Source of the DNA: Otis tarda
Lineage: Eukaryota > Chordata > Aves > Otidiformes > Otididae
Direction of reading: 5' to 3'
NCBI GenBank assembly: GCA_026413225.1
Contig: CM048554.1
Coordinates: 69,866,463-69,930,462 of the forward strand
Length of the DNA stretch: 64,000 nucleotides
Shown piece after piece: positions 36,001-49,486 of this stretch (its first letter is position 1; each line of letters opens with the position of its first letter). Made by a program: the position numbers and the translations under genes. The notes under the pieces are model-generated. The model ran no database searches. It was not told the DNA's origin and saw only the letters and a list, made by a program, of their open reading frames with translations.

Positions 36001-39000
36001 GGGATGTGAGTGAGCGACTTCAAAGGGAGCAGAGAGCTGTATTGACATTTATCTTGTTACAGCCATAGTGATGAAATACACCCTTGCAGAGCAATGTTTT
36101 ATATACTGTACACAACAACACAGCGCCTGGGAGCTGAAGGACTACATTCCCACATAGATGAGAAACCGTCGATATTTTTTCAACATGGTAACTGGGAAAT
36201 CTGTACTTCTTGGGAAATTATACCTTGCAGAACTAGCATGAGGAATGCATCTGAATATACCACTGAGATTATATGTGAAACAGAAAGCTTTTTTTTTTTT
36301 AATCTGTGTAAACCAAAGTTAAGACGTACAGAAAACATGACACACCTAAGTGTCCTTGTGCCTAAAGTCAGGAATACTACAGAAAGGACATTGGAGAAGC
36401 ACATAAACACAGGACTATCATTTACTGAGTCTCTCCCTCCCAAGAAAAACCGCTGCAGGAACCGCTTCAGCATCACATATCCTGTTCTGTCCTACCTTGG
36501 TTACTTTCTCCTGAAAACAGCAACATTTCCCTGAAGAAAGGGACATCTCTGTGAGGGGCTAATATCACTTCTCCCTGATATGGAATCAAAAGAAAAGTCA
36601 ATTAACATGAGATGATGTTAGGAAACACAGTACAGAAGAAGTTAAGAGGCGGAAGAGTAAGAAATATCTTTGAGGGGAAAATGAGCTCTTTCTTGTGCTG
36701 CATCTCTGCATGATCTTCATCTGTGAGGACATTCACGACCTGCAGACTTCCAAGAAGTGACAGCTCACAACAGCATTGTAGATGTGGAATATGTTAGCTC
36801 TCTAAAATTTACTGTTGGGTGGAAAGAGACATTCAGGATTACCAGAAAAAAAATTACATGCTGATATACCACTCAGTTCTTTCTCATTTTTCTTTCAAAA
36901 CCTTGATAAAAATCAAGTACAGTTCATCCAATGAAAATATGTTCTACATATATATTTTAGCACAAGCAAGTCAGACAAATACTCCCATGTACAAACACAA
37001 AAAAAATATGTATGTATTTTAATTTTCATTTGGTCTTATTTTATTTAACAGAATGTCATTCTTCGTCAGTAACCAACAATGATTTAAAGCAGTAGTACTC
37101 TCCAAAACAGCCCATTGATCACAGAGAACTGATGATATTTAGATATACAATATAAAGAGTGACATGTTTCACAAAGTTGCTTCAACTTCAGATTTTAGGT
37201 TGGAACACAACAGACCAAAAGTAACCATCTTACTAGGTCCAATAATAAAATCCAAACTGACAACAAGTTGTGAAAAGAGCATAGTTATTGAAACTATACA
37301 TAGAAAGAACATGATTGATAGACTTGTCCTGGCTTTACAAATCTCAGACCCCCTGAGTCCTAACAGTACTAAACTGTGAAACAAACAAACAAATTTTATC
37401 CTGAGGATACAAGCACTGTTTCCAAATTACTCCTGTAGCTTAATTTTTGAATTTTTGATATGGTGCTATAGTATTTTCCGTAAGGCTCCAAAGTAGATTG
37501 TTACATGCAAAAAAAACTATTCAGTGGTTAGTGTTACGCAAATACTACAGATCACGGGAGCCTTAAGGCACAGGTAGCCAATCTAGCAATTTTAGATGTC
37601 GCCACGACTAGCTGTTAATCATTATTCTCGTAACAGGGTTGTATTCATAGCTTATGTGAATGCTTTTACATTTGCATGAGCGCAGAACTAACAGGGTTAG
37701 CATGAGTCGTGCACAACCTTCATTGGGACAGGAGTACTTCCATAATCTGCTGTTGCTTAAATGTTGGGGCAGTAGACCCTACCTGAAGAGTGGTAATTAA
37801 CAGTCTGGGGAAGGTAACATCTTAAATCACAAGAGCTGTCTCAGATGACTCTTTATCTACACCTGTGTGGACACTACACCAGAGCGTTTTTTTTGTATTC
37901 CTCTATTAAAAGGTCAGCTGTTGCTCTCATTTTCCATTTCACCCTGTTACCAGAGATTTGTATAGGGGAAATATGTAAAATAGTGGTCGTCAAGCTCTAG
38001 TCTGCAGATGATCAAGGTGTTGGGGGCTTTTTTTACAGTTTTCTCTACTTATTCATAGAATAAAGTACATACAGAAGACAGGATGTTGTTGAATGCAAGG
38101 GGGTAGGAGAAGAAAAGATGCAGAGCTGCGAAATTTTCGTGAACAGTCCATAGGGTGAAAGACCTAGAGAACTAAATTATTTAAAAGAGACATTATTGTC
38201 AAATTGAACACTAGTAAACAGCAAAACATTTTTTAAAATAGTGTCAGATATTCTATATGTGCCTCTCTGAATATATTCATAGTTTTAGGATTACGTATCC
38301 TACTATTTAATTACTTCTGCCACTGATGTGTGAAAGGTGCATATGAGCCCCAGGGAAAATCATATTTAAGGAAAAATTATTATGCGCTAAGTCCCATCAA
38401 GGATACAATGCAACCAAACCCTGAAACTCTTTAAGTTATCATAATCTTAGGCATTTCTGGCAACACTGACCAATTTAATATTCTTAGACATTAAGTGTAA
38501 TGCTTAAAGTTGTCAGTTTCCTTTAAATCATCTCCGCTCGGAGTGACTAATGGCTACGATTAACATCACCAGCAGAACTGTTTAAAGACACAGGACACAG
38601 ATCACCAGCCCCAGCTCGAAGGCTGCATAATTAGCACAAGACACTGAGGTGCCCAGGGGAGATTCCCACACCGCTTACACTCACAGCCCTCTACACAGAG
38701 CAGGCGCTGATATTGATGTCAGGGCACGACAGGCTTCAATCCGAGCAAGTGCTGAATTCTCCCACGAAATTATCTCTGCAGCAGGGGCTTGCAGAATACA
38801 TCCCTCCCTTCTCTTCCTATGGACAGGCTGGGGAACGTTAGCTTTCCAGCTCCTGTGTACTACATGATACCCACATCCCAAGAGCCATCGTGGAAGCAGC
38901 AGCAGCAGAGGCAGTTCAGGCCTGGCACATACACCAGATGCAAATATATTGAAACCAAGTTTGTGTTGGAAAGAGAGAAAGATGTTTTCTCTGCTTTCTG

Positions 39001-42000
39001 ATGACAGATGTGTGGTGAGGTTTGTATGTCCTCTCTTATATTGCAGAGCAAGTGAAAGCCTCCCTCGTTATTACACTAAAATGATTGATCAGTTCACTCC
39101 AACTCCCTGTTGTTTTCTCCATAGGTCTCCCACCTTTCCTTGTGGGTGTGTGTCTCCTTTCCTTCCCTCCCAGCATGACTTCTTCAGCCAGGCATTTCAC
39201 ATATTCCTTTGGGTACCATGTCTGAGTCAGTCCAGGGCGCATCTCCGGGTGAGGATTGGGTGGCATGCACTGCTCCATTAAATCCTGTTCACAAGCTCAG
39301 CTACTGCACCTACAATTTCACATGGTAACTCAAGCGTTTTCTAAAGATTGAGGAAACTCCACCATGGCCATACAAGGTAGACTATGCAAAAAAAAAATGA
39401 GAACTCTGCTCATAGATGGGGGACACAACATAGGCTACTGATTCACTTCTTGGAAGCATTCATACAACTTCACTCACATATTTTTTGCCATTCATACAGC
39501 TTTCCATTGCAGACTTGCTTCTGTTTTTTAATTTTAATTATTGTGTTTTATCATCACTTCTATTATCTTTTCACTTGCCTTTTTTCTCGCTTTAAATTTT
39601 TATTAACCAAGGGATCTGATTTGAGATGCCTGCCTTTAGGCACTGCTGTGTGTTTCCAACTATGCGACAGCCTCTTTAAGGAATCACAGCAGCATTTCCA
39701 TATCAAATACAAATCCTAATTAACCCCTGCCATTTGTCTTCTGCAAATTGACAGATATGCCAATTCTCTGGAAGTGAATTCTCCACTAATAGCAAAAGGA
39801 AGCTTTGTCACACCTTTATTAGAGAGGACTTGTTGTAAGTGATTGATTCAGAAACAACAGAGCTGGCTGATCATGGTCCCCACAGACAAAATACTTTGGC
39901 CATGTTTTAACAAAAATGTGTGTCATAAGGAAGTATCAGCATCTTCCCTTGGAGATCTCTCTATTTTGCCTGTGTGCAGTGCTTCTCCTCCATTTGGATC
40001 CCACAGCAGTACCATCAACTCAGATTTTTAACTCACTGCAGAAACTGTTCTTTTTTCTCTTTTTTAAACTCGTATCATGTGAGTCTGACATATCTCTTAG
40101 TCAGTCTACACACATGAAACAACGGAGAATGAGTGACAAAGTAGTAGGAGTTTGTGACCTATGTTTCAACTTCACCACTGCCCAGCATGCCACAAGTTGT
40201 TATTTTCTAACAACAAAATCACTTTGCAAATTGTGCATCCCAACAGGGGTCAATGCCATTTTGTGGCAACAGACCCGTATGAAGGGAATAAACTAAGATT
40301 CCAAAAGCTGATAGGAAAAAATTCCCACGCAACTCAAAGCTGAAATGAAGGCTGAAGGGTATGTCCAAGTCAATGTGCTAAATACAGACCCTTCACACAC
40401 AATCATCCAAGGTTACAAGGCAATACAGGACGTGGGCTCCTATCTACTCGGCTTGTGCTCTCATTTGCAGTCACTTAAGCATGCCTCTAAATAAAATGTC
40501 GATGTTCCTTGTATAGTTAATAGGAAATAAGTATCTGTTAAGGCCCTCAAAAGGAAACCCTGCCCAACCAAGTTCAGAATTCCTTACCGGGCAGCCAAGA
40601 TTTCCTTTTGGGAGTCTTCAGAGTAAACTACCTTTTTTCCATCAATTATACAGGGAAGAAAGGCATTTCATTTGGGGAACATACTCCATTTTCACCATTT
40701 CCTCAGCAGAAATGCTAAAACGTACATTTAGATTTAACTCCACAGGAAAGCAGATCACCCCTGGTTTGTAAAGTTCTCACGGTAAAACATTCAGGTAGGT
40801 TTCTAAAGAAACTAGGCATGACTGAATCAACAAGCAGACATTTTTCTCACACAAAATAGGGGCAAATTCTTTTCTCTCCTCCAGTTCAAACCAGAAGGAC
40901 TGATCAAAGTGTCATTTTTTTTCCATATATAAACACAATGTGAATCGTTAATGTCTTCCATTGAGATTTCTATGTCTCTAACTGGCTGTGTTTCTGGTTT
41001 GCTACCTGAGAAATGGGATAGCTGTTATTTTCTTGATTTCATAGTGTGCTTTGAACTTTGTGGATGAAAGTGCTATTCTCAGCACCATAAATACATGCTC
41101 ATGAACTACTTGCAAAATGCCTTTCTTTAGAAGGACATGATACAGCTAGCCACACGATTAAGTGATTTTTCAGTACAATCCCTTGAGACCTTTGCTCTTG
41201 CCTTTCACATGATATTTATTTTCCAAATTTGTCCTGGTACCCAACGCTGTTGATAGCTCAGCAGAAAATTCCCCACAAGCAAATAAAACCAAATATCAAA
41301 ACCAAAGTCAGTGCCCCCTCCACCTCTAATCCTATTTTAATATTGTAAACAAAATCCTGAAGCTTGATTTTTAATTTTTCTCTCTTCCATGGTCTTTCAA
41401 ACACAACTTTTTCAAAAATCTTGATGAATACATACACTGATAATAACAGAAACAGTATAATAACAGGGACAGGATCAAAGCTCATTGCAAAGTGTTTCCC
41501 AGGTAATTCTACATTGTAGTTCTTACGATTCCTGGCAAACTTTTTAATTTCCAAAACAGAACAGGTAAATAATAAAAGGGATGAACAAAATACTGTTGGG
41601 TTACACTTTTGTCAGGTAATGTGCTAAGGCTTTGCTGTGACTGTGGTTAAATAATACAAAGAGCATTCCATGTAAGGTATTGAGCTAAAACAATTATTTA
41701 AGAGACACATTAAAGCAAATCTGCTCCTCCACATATCAATGAACTCTTGAGGTCCCTTCTACTCCTATTTTCTTCAATTCCATGTTTCGTTTATGTATGT
41801 CCCTAGAAATATCTTTTGTGACTAGGCATAGTATGTTTATAGAGTGCAAAACATTTTTTAAAATATGCTATACAGTAAATTTACATTTCTGTAAAGACAT
41901 CTTAAAGCCATTTTACAACTAATAACTATTGGGAGCCTGTGTATTGGAGCTTAGTGTGACTGATTACCTGTCTTTATGAAGCCAAGAGTCTATGGACATC

Positions 42001-45000
42001 TCTGATTATAGGAGGAAGGTTTTGTGCATGGAAGTTTCCATAACTTTTCCACATATTGCTAAACATTTGTTTCATGGAAGAGACATCATTTAAGGGGACA
42101 TTTCTAGATCTTGCCAAAAGCCTGAAACTATCAATTTTTACACCTTTTTTTCTCTTTTTTTTTTTTTTTCACTTAGTTCCTTGGACAGGTGTATCCAGTT
42201 TTTCCACTAAGTTCCTCATATTGTAGGATTTTGTTTTTCTATGCATATCAGCATGCATAATTACAACAAGGGTTATTCTACCCAATACACAACAAAGGTA
42301 AGAAATTAAGAGGAATTCCTCTCAAGCATTCAAATTCTATTTTTAGCATTTCAGTTCTGCTATAAAAATTAGACATCCATTCCTATAATAATAAAGATTG
42401 GAAAAAGTTTTCAGTTCAAATTTAATCTATTAAAAATTGACCTACCTATAAAGATTTTCTACAAGAAGCAAGGGAAAGGTGGAAACCCTTTACTTACCCT
42501 GATGCATAAAAGAGAAATGCCTTCAAAGAATACTGAGTGCATGTAAAGGATAATTATTTTTCTTACCTATTTTCATATTCTTACCCAATGTCACAACTGT
42601 AGTTACCACTGCCAGAATTTGCTTCAGCGAAATAAAAGCTGCAGCCAAGAAGACCTGTAGCCCGACTCTTTAACAGTAAGGATCTTATAAAAAAAATTAG
42701 TTTTGTTCTTGGTGAAAGATGAGGTCCCAGTTACACAAAATTATAATATATCCTACTTTCACTTTCAGGAAAGAATATATTAATATTCATTAACTTGAAG
42801 CTGAAATAAGGCATCAGAAAACATTACATAAATTACAGCTAAATGCATAAATAAAGGATTGGCAAACAAAACAAATTTATAAGCTTCAAAACAAATTTTT
42901 AGCTTTATAGAGTTGAGGAGATACATTTTCCTACAAAGATGCTCTGTGGGGATGTAAGAGGCATTTGCATTTTCTGACCAGACAGCTGGTGGACTCTAAA
43001 ATCAGCATCATGCTGGTTTACACGAAGGTTTGGCCCATGTATCCAAAAGCATCCATTAAGATTTTGATCACCGCTATGTCACAGTTTGCATACGTATAGA
43101 ATACTGACTAAATCCTGAAGCCCTTACAAGGAGAAAATTTCTACTGATGTTACAGTTTTATCTGATAAGGATTTACAAATCAGGTCGATGGCAATATACT
43201 ATTCTAGCAACCATAAGTGTATGCATATGTAACACATATTCAAATATGGCACTTATGCCAACCCTAGAGACACATCTCACCTATCCAGCATGATGTTACA
43301 AGGTATGTGAAAAAACAGGACTGAATGAAATAATGTATAAGAATTCATCAATCTGTCAAGTCTCTCAAATCACACAAGTAGTATTACAACAATTTATACT
43401 ACTGAAAACTTGTAGGACAGACTGAAAAAACACTCAGGCTCTGTATCTTTTCTCTTTGCATTTCATAACACGTATCATGAAAATAGAATTAGGAGAGCAG
43501 AAAGGCAATGACTTGTTCAGACAATTCCTGCAATGCGATAGCAGGTTGGGGCATACACTATTTATCGGCGTTGCTAATGAACTGTGAAGTCGAAAAGCTT
43601 TATCTGTGTGCTGCCTGGGTTAATCAAGGGTGATGCTGGAAGAGACAGGGTTGTCTCAGCCCTGAGAAATGCCAAAGCTGCCACCACAGGAGTTACAGCT
43701 AAACTCCCAGACAATACGCTTTCAAGATTTCACTCTCCACTCCCTCTTAACTCAGCCCAGCCTACGAAATCTTACAGCTGCAACCATCCTGGGTGAGGAG
43801 AGGTGACCTACAACCAGTGACTTTGAAACTTCAAAGATCACTGAAGTGGTGGAGGAAATTCTTTAAACTCTGGCGCTTGGGAGGCAGGGTTGCTGTGAGC
43901 TATCTCCTCCTCTGTGGTCAGCATATTCTTAACTAATCCCTGCATTGCCCAGACACACTCTTACAATACCTCTAACCAGATGTCTTGGTGGGCACCCTGT
44001 GTCTTCTCACTCTGACTGCAGAGTTAAGTCCTAATAAGAAATAACATTCTTGGCTCAGCATAAACAGGCTGCACACACATCAGCTAGCAGACAAAGATGA
44101 CAATGCCCCTGCGTTTCAGCTTATTTACCCAATCCCTAGCAAAAACTGTTGCCCCTTTGAGGTAAAATATACTTCTCTATTATGGCACATGTTCAATATA
44201 TACAGTTACACTACAACCAAAACAAAAGTGTCCTAAACACATAGGCTGAGATGTTTGACTACAACTTATTCATATTAATCTTTGCTTGGAGTGGGATGCT
44301 GTTGTTCTATGGAAAGTTTTACTATATTAATAATGACATTGTCTCAATATACAATCTATAATACATCTAAGTACATTGAATAGGTATGATTTCTTGTATA
44401 AACCTTCAATTAAATATACTTGTCTAACAATGTCACCTTGTATGCTTGTCAGAGATGGGTAAAAATATACATATGTATTCAGTCTCCCAGTGCACAGGAT
44501 TCAGTGATTAACTTTCAACCTCTGTTGCCAGGCTTTACTTTCAAATACCGGTTGTATTTTAAATACGCTGTATTTAGAGGACTATTTTCTCATTCCGAGG
44601 GAGAACAGAGTTCCAGAAAAATTCTTGACATGCAAGAGAAGTAACTCCAGTGTGTCCCATATTACAACACCCAGATTAGGGTAACAAGCCAGGTTACTTG
44701 CGAACTGTAAATGAAAAGTTAAGGAGTAAACCTCACAGATCCATACAGCCAAGCAACAAAGCTGTCAAAGAGTTGGTTCCAGCTCATCTGTTATCTTTTT
44801 CACAATCCTACATGGTTTATACTAAATCACAATCCTAAGCCACAATGTTATTTGGGAAATCAGTTCCTACAGTTAGGAAATATTGGACTGATTACAGCAT
44901 CTCCAAATTCTTATATTCCCACTTTATCTTTGCACGCTACATGAGCATTGCAGAGAGAAAACAAAACAGCAGTCAATATGCTAGCTGCAATATGGCTTCC

Positions 45001-45232
45001 TATGAGAAGGATAATATTTAATTGGTTTTCTTTGTCCAGTATGTGTTTCTCTGTGTGTATGTGTGTGAGTGCGCACACGTATTCTTCCCATTTTTATGGT
45101 GCACTTCACTGACATATTTAATAGTCACTCATTTCCATAGCATTTGTTTACCATAACTTACAAAGTCAAATTGGAGGATTATATTGTATTTACAAACAAG
45201 TTGGCACTTACAGAATAAATTACTGATTCCTC
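30007..45232. other. Long gene-poor interval downstream of CLVS2
   Basis: About 15 kb with no recognised coding exon, RNA gene or named repeat. Its right part may be transcribed as an extended 3' UTR of CLVS2 if distal poly(A) sites are used, because mammalian CLVS2 transcripts can have long 3' UTRs; the sequence alone cannot settle this. A G+C-richer stretch lies at about 35270-36070. Open frames of 96-146 codons (for example 36094-36534, +, running through a poly-T-encoded Phe tract) lack family motifs. A 75-codon hydrophobic frame at 41258-41485 (-) and a hairpin at 33926-33946 are described elsewhere. Confidence 0.4.
33926..33946. repeat. Short perfect hairpin
   Basis: Arms GGTGCATCA (33926-33934) and TGATGCACC (33938-33946) are perfectly complementary around a 3-nt loop. 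No precursor-sized extension of the stem was seen, so a microRNA is not supported. Confidence 0.9.
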
Positions 45233-45242
45233 TTTATTTATT
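45233..45242 (-). terminator. CLVS2: Candidate proximal poly(A) signal of CLVS2
   Basis: On the minus strand AATAAATAAA gives two overlapping AATAAA hexamers about 205 bp after the CLVS2 stop codon. A T/GT-rich stretch (CTTGTTTGTAAA, minus strand, about 45200-45189) lies downstream, the usual layout of a cleavage site near 45215. Distal sites may exist further down. Confidence 0.45.
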
Positions 45243-45447
45243 TTTTTTATTATTATTTTCCTTTTTTCTCCTCTTCTTTTTCACCCCAGGGCATCCAGAA
45301 TTCAGGCAGAATAGTAAAACCTGCTGCCATTATGCTACATTAACATAAGTAAATAGAATTCCAGCTGGTACACTCCTCCCCAATGGTTTGCTTGCTGCTG
45401 AGAGGCAGTGCCTTCCACCTCAGTTCACGTTCAATGCTCAGGAACTG

Positions 45448-45535
45448 TTAGTCAAGTGAAAGCAAAGGCTGCATGTTTTCTTCCTCATTCTTATCCATGC
45501 GTTTCAGCACACCAGGATCCACCACCGACTGAGAC
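45448..45535 (-). CDS. CLVS2: Clavesin-2, last coding exon
   Basis: This is the terminal coding exon of clavesin-2. It follows an acceptor reading TTATCCCTCTGCAG on the minus strand; the first G (45535) completes the split Arg codon AG|G from the previous exon. The 28 residues are SQSVVDPGVLKRMDKN followed by EEENMQPLLSLD, and TAA lies at 45450-45448. This tail is the clavesin C terminus beyond the lipid-binding domain; the human CLVS2 tail is the same except for Thr where this bird has Gly in DPxVLK, as recalled. The paralogue CLVS1 ends QPLLALD with a different middle, so CLVS2 is the better match. Approximately residues 300-327 of a ~327-residue protein. The exon is too small to stand out as an open frame and was located by splice phase and sequence. 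Confidence 0.95.
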
Positions 45536-48500
45536 CTGCAGAGGGATAACGTGCTTATTTGACATTTCTGAATAGCACTGAAATGGAACAGTACAAGCTC
45601 CTAAGCCAACCCTAGGAAATCCTGCCATGGCCAGCAGGATTTCTGGAGCAAGTGGATACATCTGTCAAACTCACTTATCAACTCAACTAAAGAGAGTAGA
45701 GAAGGATGGTAAAGGCAAATTCAATGATGAATGTAAAATTTCTCCAGGTACTCTGATTCAGCACAGAAGTGTAACACTGGTATTGGTACCCTGCAACAGC
45801 CACGTGTGAGGGGAAAAAAAGGAAACCCCAATCTCCAGCAAAATCAAAATGCTCCATTAAAAACAAAGTCCAAAGTGTTAAGATGGGGTCTTACAGCACC
45901 TATGTCTCAGCTTGTCAAAAATCACACACTTCTGGGGTACAGTAAAAGCAATCCTTGTTAGATGTTTCCTTTAGTGAGATGAATCTCATGCTAGAAATGC
46001 CTATTTCTCTTCCTTTCCATAAAGATTTGAGATGGCTAGAGCATGTGTACATCTCTACAATATAGGCATCTATTTTTGATCAGTGGAAGCACACTGTGAC
46101 TGCAGCATTGCTACAGATGTGCCCATACAGAGGGCTACAGCACAGAGAAAAACCTTTATGCATTCTGACCTCTCCTAAGATAAACACGCAGAGTCAATCC
46201 CCCACTCTTATAAACTGGCATCATCCACTGAAGCCAATAAATGAGGCTGACAGCAGGAGACAATTTGTCTTTCTAAAGGAAACCATCAAAAAAAAACCAA
46301 GAAAAACATCTGAATTAAAGCCTAGGTGAAAACTTTAAATGCAAGGATATTTTCTAGTAATACTTACCACATTCTCTTACTAATGCTAAAATCAAGAAAA
46401 TTAGCTTTAAAAATCTGATGGTCTCTCTTTTGACAAATATAATTTAAAAATTTTCATTAAAAACATACAGTAATCCTCATCTAGAACGCTGGTCGATTCC
46501 TCAGGCAGAAAACTAAACCACTGCACTAAAAATGCTTTTTAAAAATCTTCACAAGGTACCGTGTCAATGCAAAGCTGATTGAAAATTTGCTGGTGGGAAG
46601 CTGCGCTCCCGGAAAATCCAGTTCATCAAGATAAAAAGTGCTGTGGGAGCATACTAATTTCAAAGAACTCCCAACTGAATATAAGTACTAATAGGAGACT
46701 GAACCTCTTCCTAGGCTGCCAGCATCTGAGCAGCCAAGGTTTCCAGTGCTCATCTGGGGCATTGAAGGGGAGCTGGAAAGGCTGCAAACCCAGCTTCAAA
46801 TTCCCAGTGGGGTAGCTTTGGTCATAAATTCCCAGGGCCTCCAAACTCCCCAGTGCCAAGGCAGATGTGAAAATGGAACTGCACAAATCTTGATCTATGG
46901 CTTGTAAGCTCAGGAGCCTAAATGCCTTGAAGAAAAAGGAGAAATAGTTTTCATTCAGTTACTGGTTCATAAAGGGGCAAAAATAAGTATGAAAGAACTG
47001 AATTCTCAGTAGGATTGTGATTTAAGAAGGATATGCTTCCAGAGCAATAAACCAATTTAAAAATGGCTAGCCAAATTAAACAAGACAATTGATGGAGATG
47101 TGCTAGACACTTGTGAAATTTGTTCTATGGAGTAAACACTTTTCACTGACTTACTGTCACAGTTATTTATATATTAAAAATCTTCTTCTACACTAACATA
47201 CCACACTGAATGTGGTTTTAAACTGAGAGAAACAATCCATCAGGTGCCAAATTCAAGTTAAATTTATTTTTTAATAAAATAGAGTTTCTCTGCTTTACCT
47301 TAACTTTTCTATTTCTGTTTTAACATAGTCTGTGCACTTAATACTTCAAAGTTCTGGGACTTTCTGTCCACCTTACTACCACTCCCTTCTACTTGATACT
47401 AGCACAGTTAAGTCTACTTAGTACTTTTTATATCTAACAGCAGGGAAGGAAGATTCCAGCAGGCGCTTCAGACATGCTAACTGAAAAAGAATGCGAAGAA
47501 GGGGAGGACATTTCTGCTCAATATTATGTAGATACAAATTTCAACATGCTTATTTTCTGCAGTATGTCTCCTACTGTGTCAGCTAACCCAGACTGAAAGA
47601 ATGTCAATTTGAAGTTTACACTGCAGTGTAATTCCGCATGAAGGATTTTTCAAGCACAAGTTAAATGAGAGTAAAATAAGTAAACATGAGAAAGCATTCT
47701 TTGAGAAAGAACAAAGAATCTGGTCAATTCACTGCTTTTGCATTTAATTATGCACTTGCCCAGGACAGCTGAAAAGTCTGCTCCACAGCATTTTGTCACA
47801 GGCCTTCTCATGTTTTTTTTCTGCATCCTTGGACGAAGCTATTTAGTCTCACGGCTTCATTTTGCAACAGCAAGATTTCTGCATTTCAACTCCCTTCTCT
47901 CTAAGAGAGCTTCTCTATTGTCTCATAATTCTTGTATTAGGTGCAAATCACACAAAATTGTATTGCTCACTTTTCCCCTTCCACTGGCTCTTTGCTGTGG
48001 CATTTTCTCCATTACTTGTGTTAATTGCATCTTCATCACATGGCTTCAGGCTGTTTTTTGACTTCTCATCCTAGTTCATTCCCATCCAGTCTCTTTCTTT
48101 TTCCTACTTTGAATGCACTGTTGGTGTTTTTCAACACAAAATCCTTAAACTTCACTGCTTTTTTTTTCTTTTTTATTCCTACGGCAATCTCCTGTTGTCT
48201 CCTCTCTCCAAAAACATATCTCTTTCAAACCGCACTGTCCTCCCAAATCTATGCAACATTTTCCAGCCAAAATCATCTTCCTGGTGAGGGAGTCTGATAA
48301 TACTTTATCCTGTTTGATCTGCTTCTACATTCTCTCTCCCTTTTGCACCAATTGCCATCTCCTGAAATTGAATTCTCAGCTTAACATATTCTGACTTAAT
48401 TTTAATGACTGTATATATTGTTTTCTGTCCTGTGTGTTCTCTTCTGATTCATTGCTAGGCCTACCCCTTATGAGCTGCACTCTGACTTTTGCTGCCCCGC

Positions 48501-49265
48501 TCAACCTTTTGTATCACCCTGCTGTAACCCTTCCCCTTTCTCTTCTACTGCCCTGGCAAGGTTGGACCAGGTTCCCCCCTCCCAAGTGAATCACTTCACT
48601 GCTTACATAGTTTACTAGAGAGGCAACTAACCTCTCCCTATACCTCACTTTACTTTGGATGGTAAAATGCAGCAAGCAATTATACTGTATCTTCTCAAAG
48701 AGAAGAATATCAGAACACCAGGATGTTTACCAGACTCGACTATAACGATCGGCCCTGATTTTTGTCCTGCTTCTCATCATTACATTTTCTCATGTTGTGT
48801 GCAGTCGCTGTGACTGAGACACTTTAGGTGCTGTAAATGTCCTGGCACCAGCAGGCTGGTGGACACCAGGCACTGGGCCATGAGATGGAGGAAGGTAAGA
48901 GTTATCATTACCATCCAGCTGGATAATTGGCCCAAATTTACCCTCCGCACCAAGGCTCACTCCAGCTAGCACTGTCTCTCTCATACATACTGTAGCCTGG
49001 GGTGGGATATCAGCTTATTCCAAACACAGTACTGTATACACTGCATATAAGGCACCATGGAAATAATTAGCTGCACTGAACTCATTGACTCAGATGGGTA
49101 ATAATGAACACTATGGTTTACAATCAATAGTGATCTTAAGAAAGGGAAAAAAAACAGTCCTCATATATAACAAACTGAGGAAACTACCTGCAGCTTCATA
49201 AAAGAGGAGGAAGGCAAATGTTAACCGTTGGGCAATACTAGAAGACCACAGCACCATTAACCCAC
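45536..49265 (-). other. CLVS2: CLVS2 intron between last two coding exons
   Basis: A 3730-bp intron with donor AG|GTGGGT at 49265 and acceptor CTGCAG at 45536, phase 2. It contains no recognised repeat family. Plus-strand open frames (47738-48061, 48025-48297) lie in a pyrimidine-rich stretch at 47.7-48.6 kb and are taken as chance. Confidence 0.85.
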
Positions 49266-49486
49266 CTTTTCATGGATTTGGGAGAGAGATCCTTTTCTAT
49301 ATCCTTTGCAGGAGCATTGTAGGAGTCCGCATTGCATTCACTGTCATCATCGTATTCATGGTCAAGCAGTGTTCTTGCCCACGTCCCCATGTCGTAGGGG
49401 GGCAACATTCCTCCAAACTCTGAAGGCAGGATCTCAGGGTGTATTAGCTGATGCAGGCTGTTGAGGTTATTACCATGCAGGAATAT
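49266..49486 (-). CDS. CLVS2: Clavesin-2, penultimate coding exon
   Basis: The 221-bp exon encodes 73 residues plus two bases of an Arg codon. It starts [20 protein letters not shown], continues [20 protein letters not shown], then the acidic [10 protein letters not shown], and ends LSPKSMK(R). The first half is the end of the CRAL-TRIO (SEC14-like) lipid-binding domain, including the LPSEFGG turn typical of the family; the second half is the clavesin linker. Clavesin-2 binds phosphatidylinositol 3,5-bisphosphate and acts on clathrin-coated vesicles and late endosomes or lysosomes in neurons. The acceptor TACATACAG precedes 49486 in phase 0, and the donor AG|GTGGGT follows 49266. DHEYDDDSE and the absence of CLVS1-type residues (LGPDYSDEN) assign it to CLVS2. 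Differences from human lie mainly in the linker ([16 protein letters not shown]). About residues 226-299. Confidence 0.97.

Noticed and set aside
36094-36534. 146-codon plus-strand frame
   Set aside because: It reads through a homopolymer encoding a Phe run, has no family motif and overlaps a 98-codon frame on the other strand.
1-45000. Exons of TRDN, the neighbour of CLVS2 in mammals
   Set aside because: I looked on the plus strand for the Lys/Glu-rich repeats and the C-terminal motif of triadin and saw none; the gene may lie below position 1.
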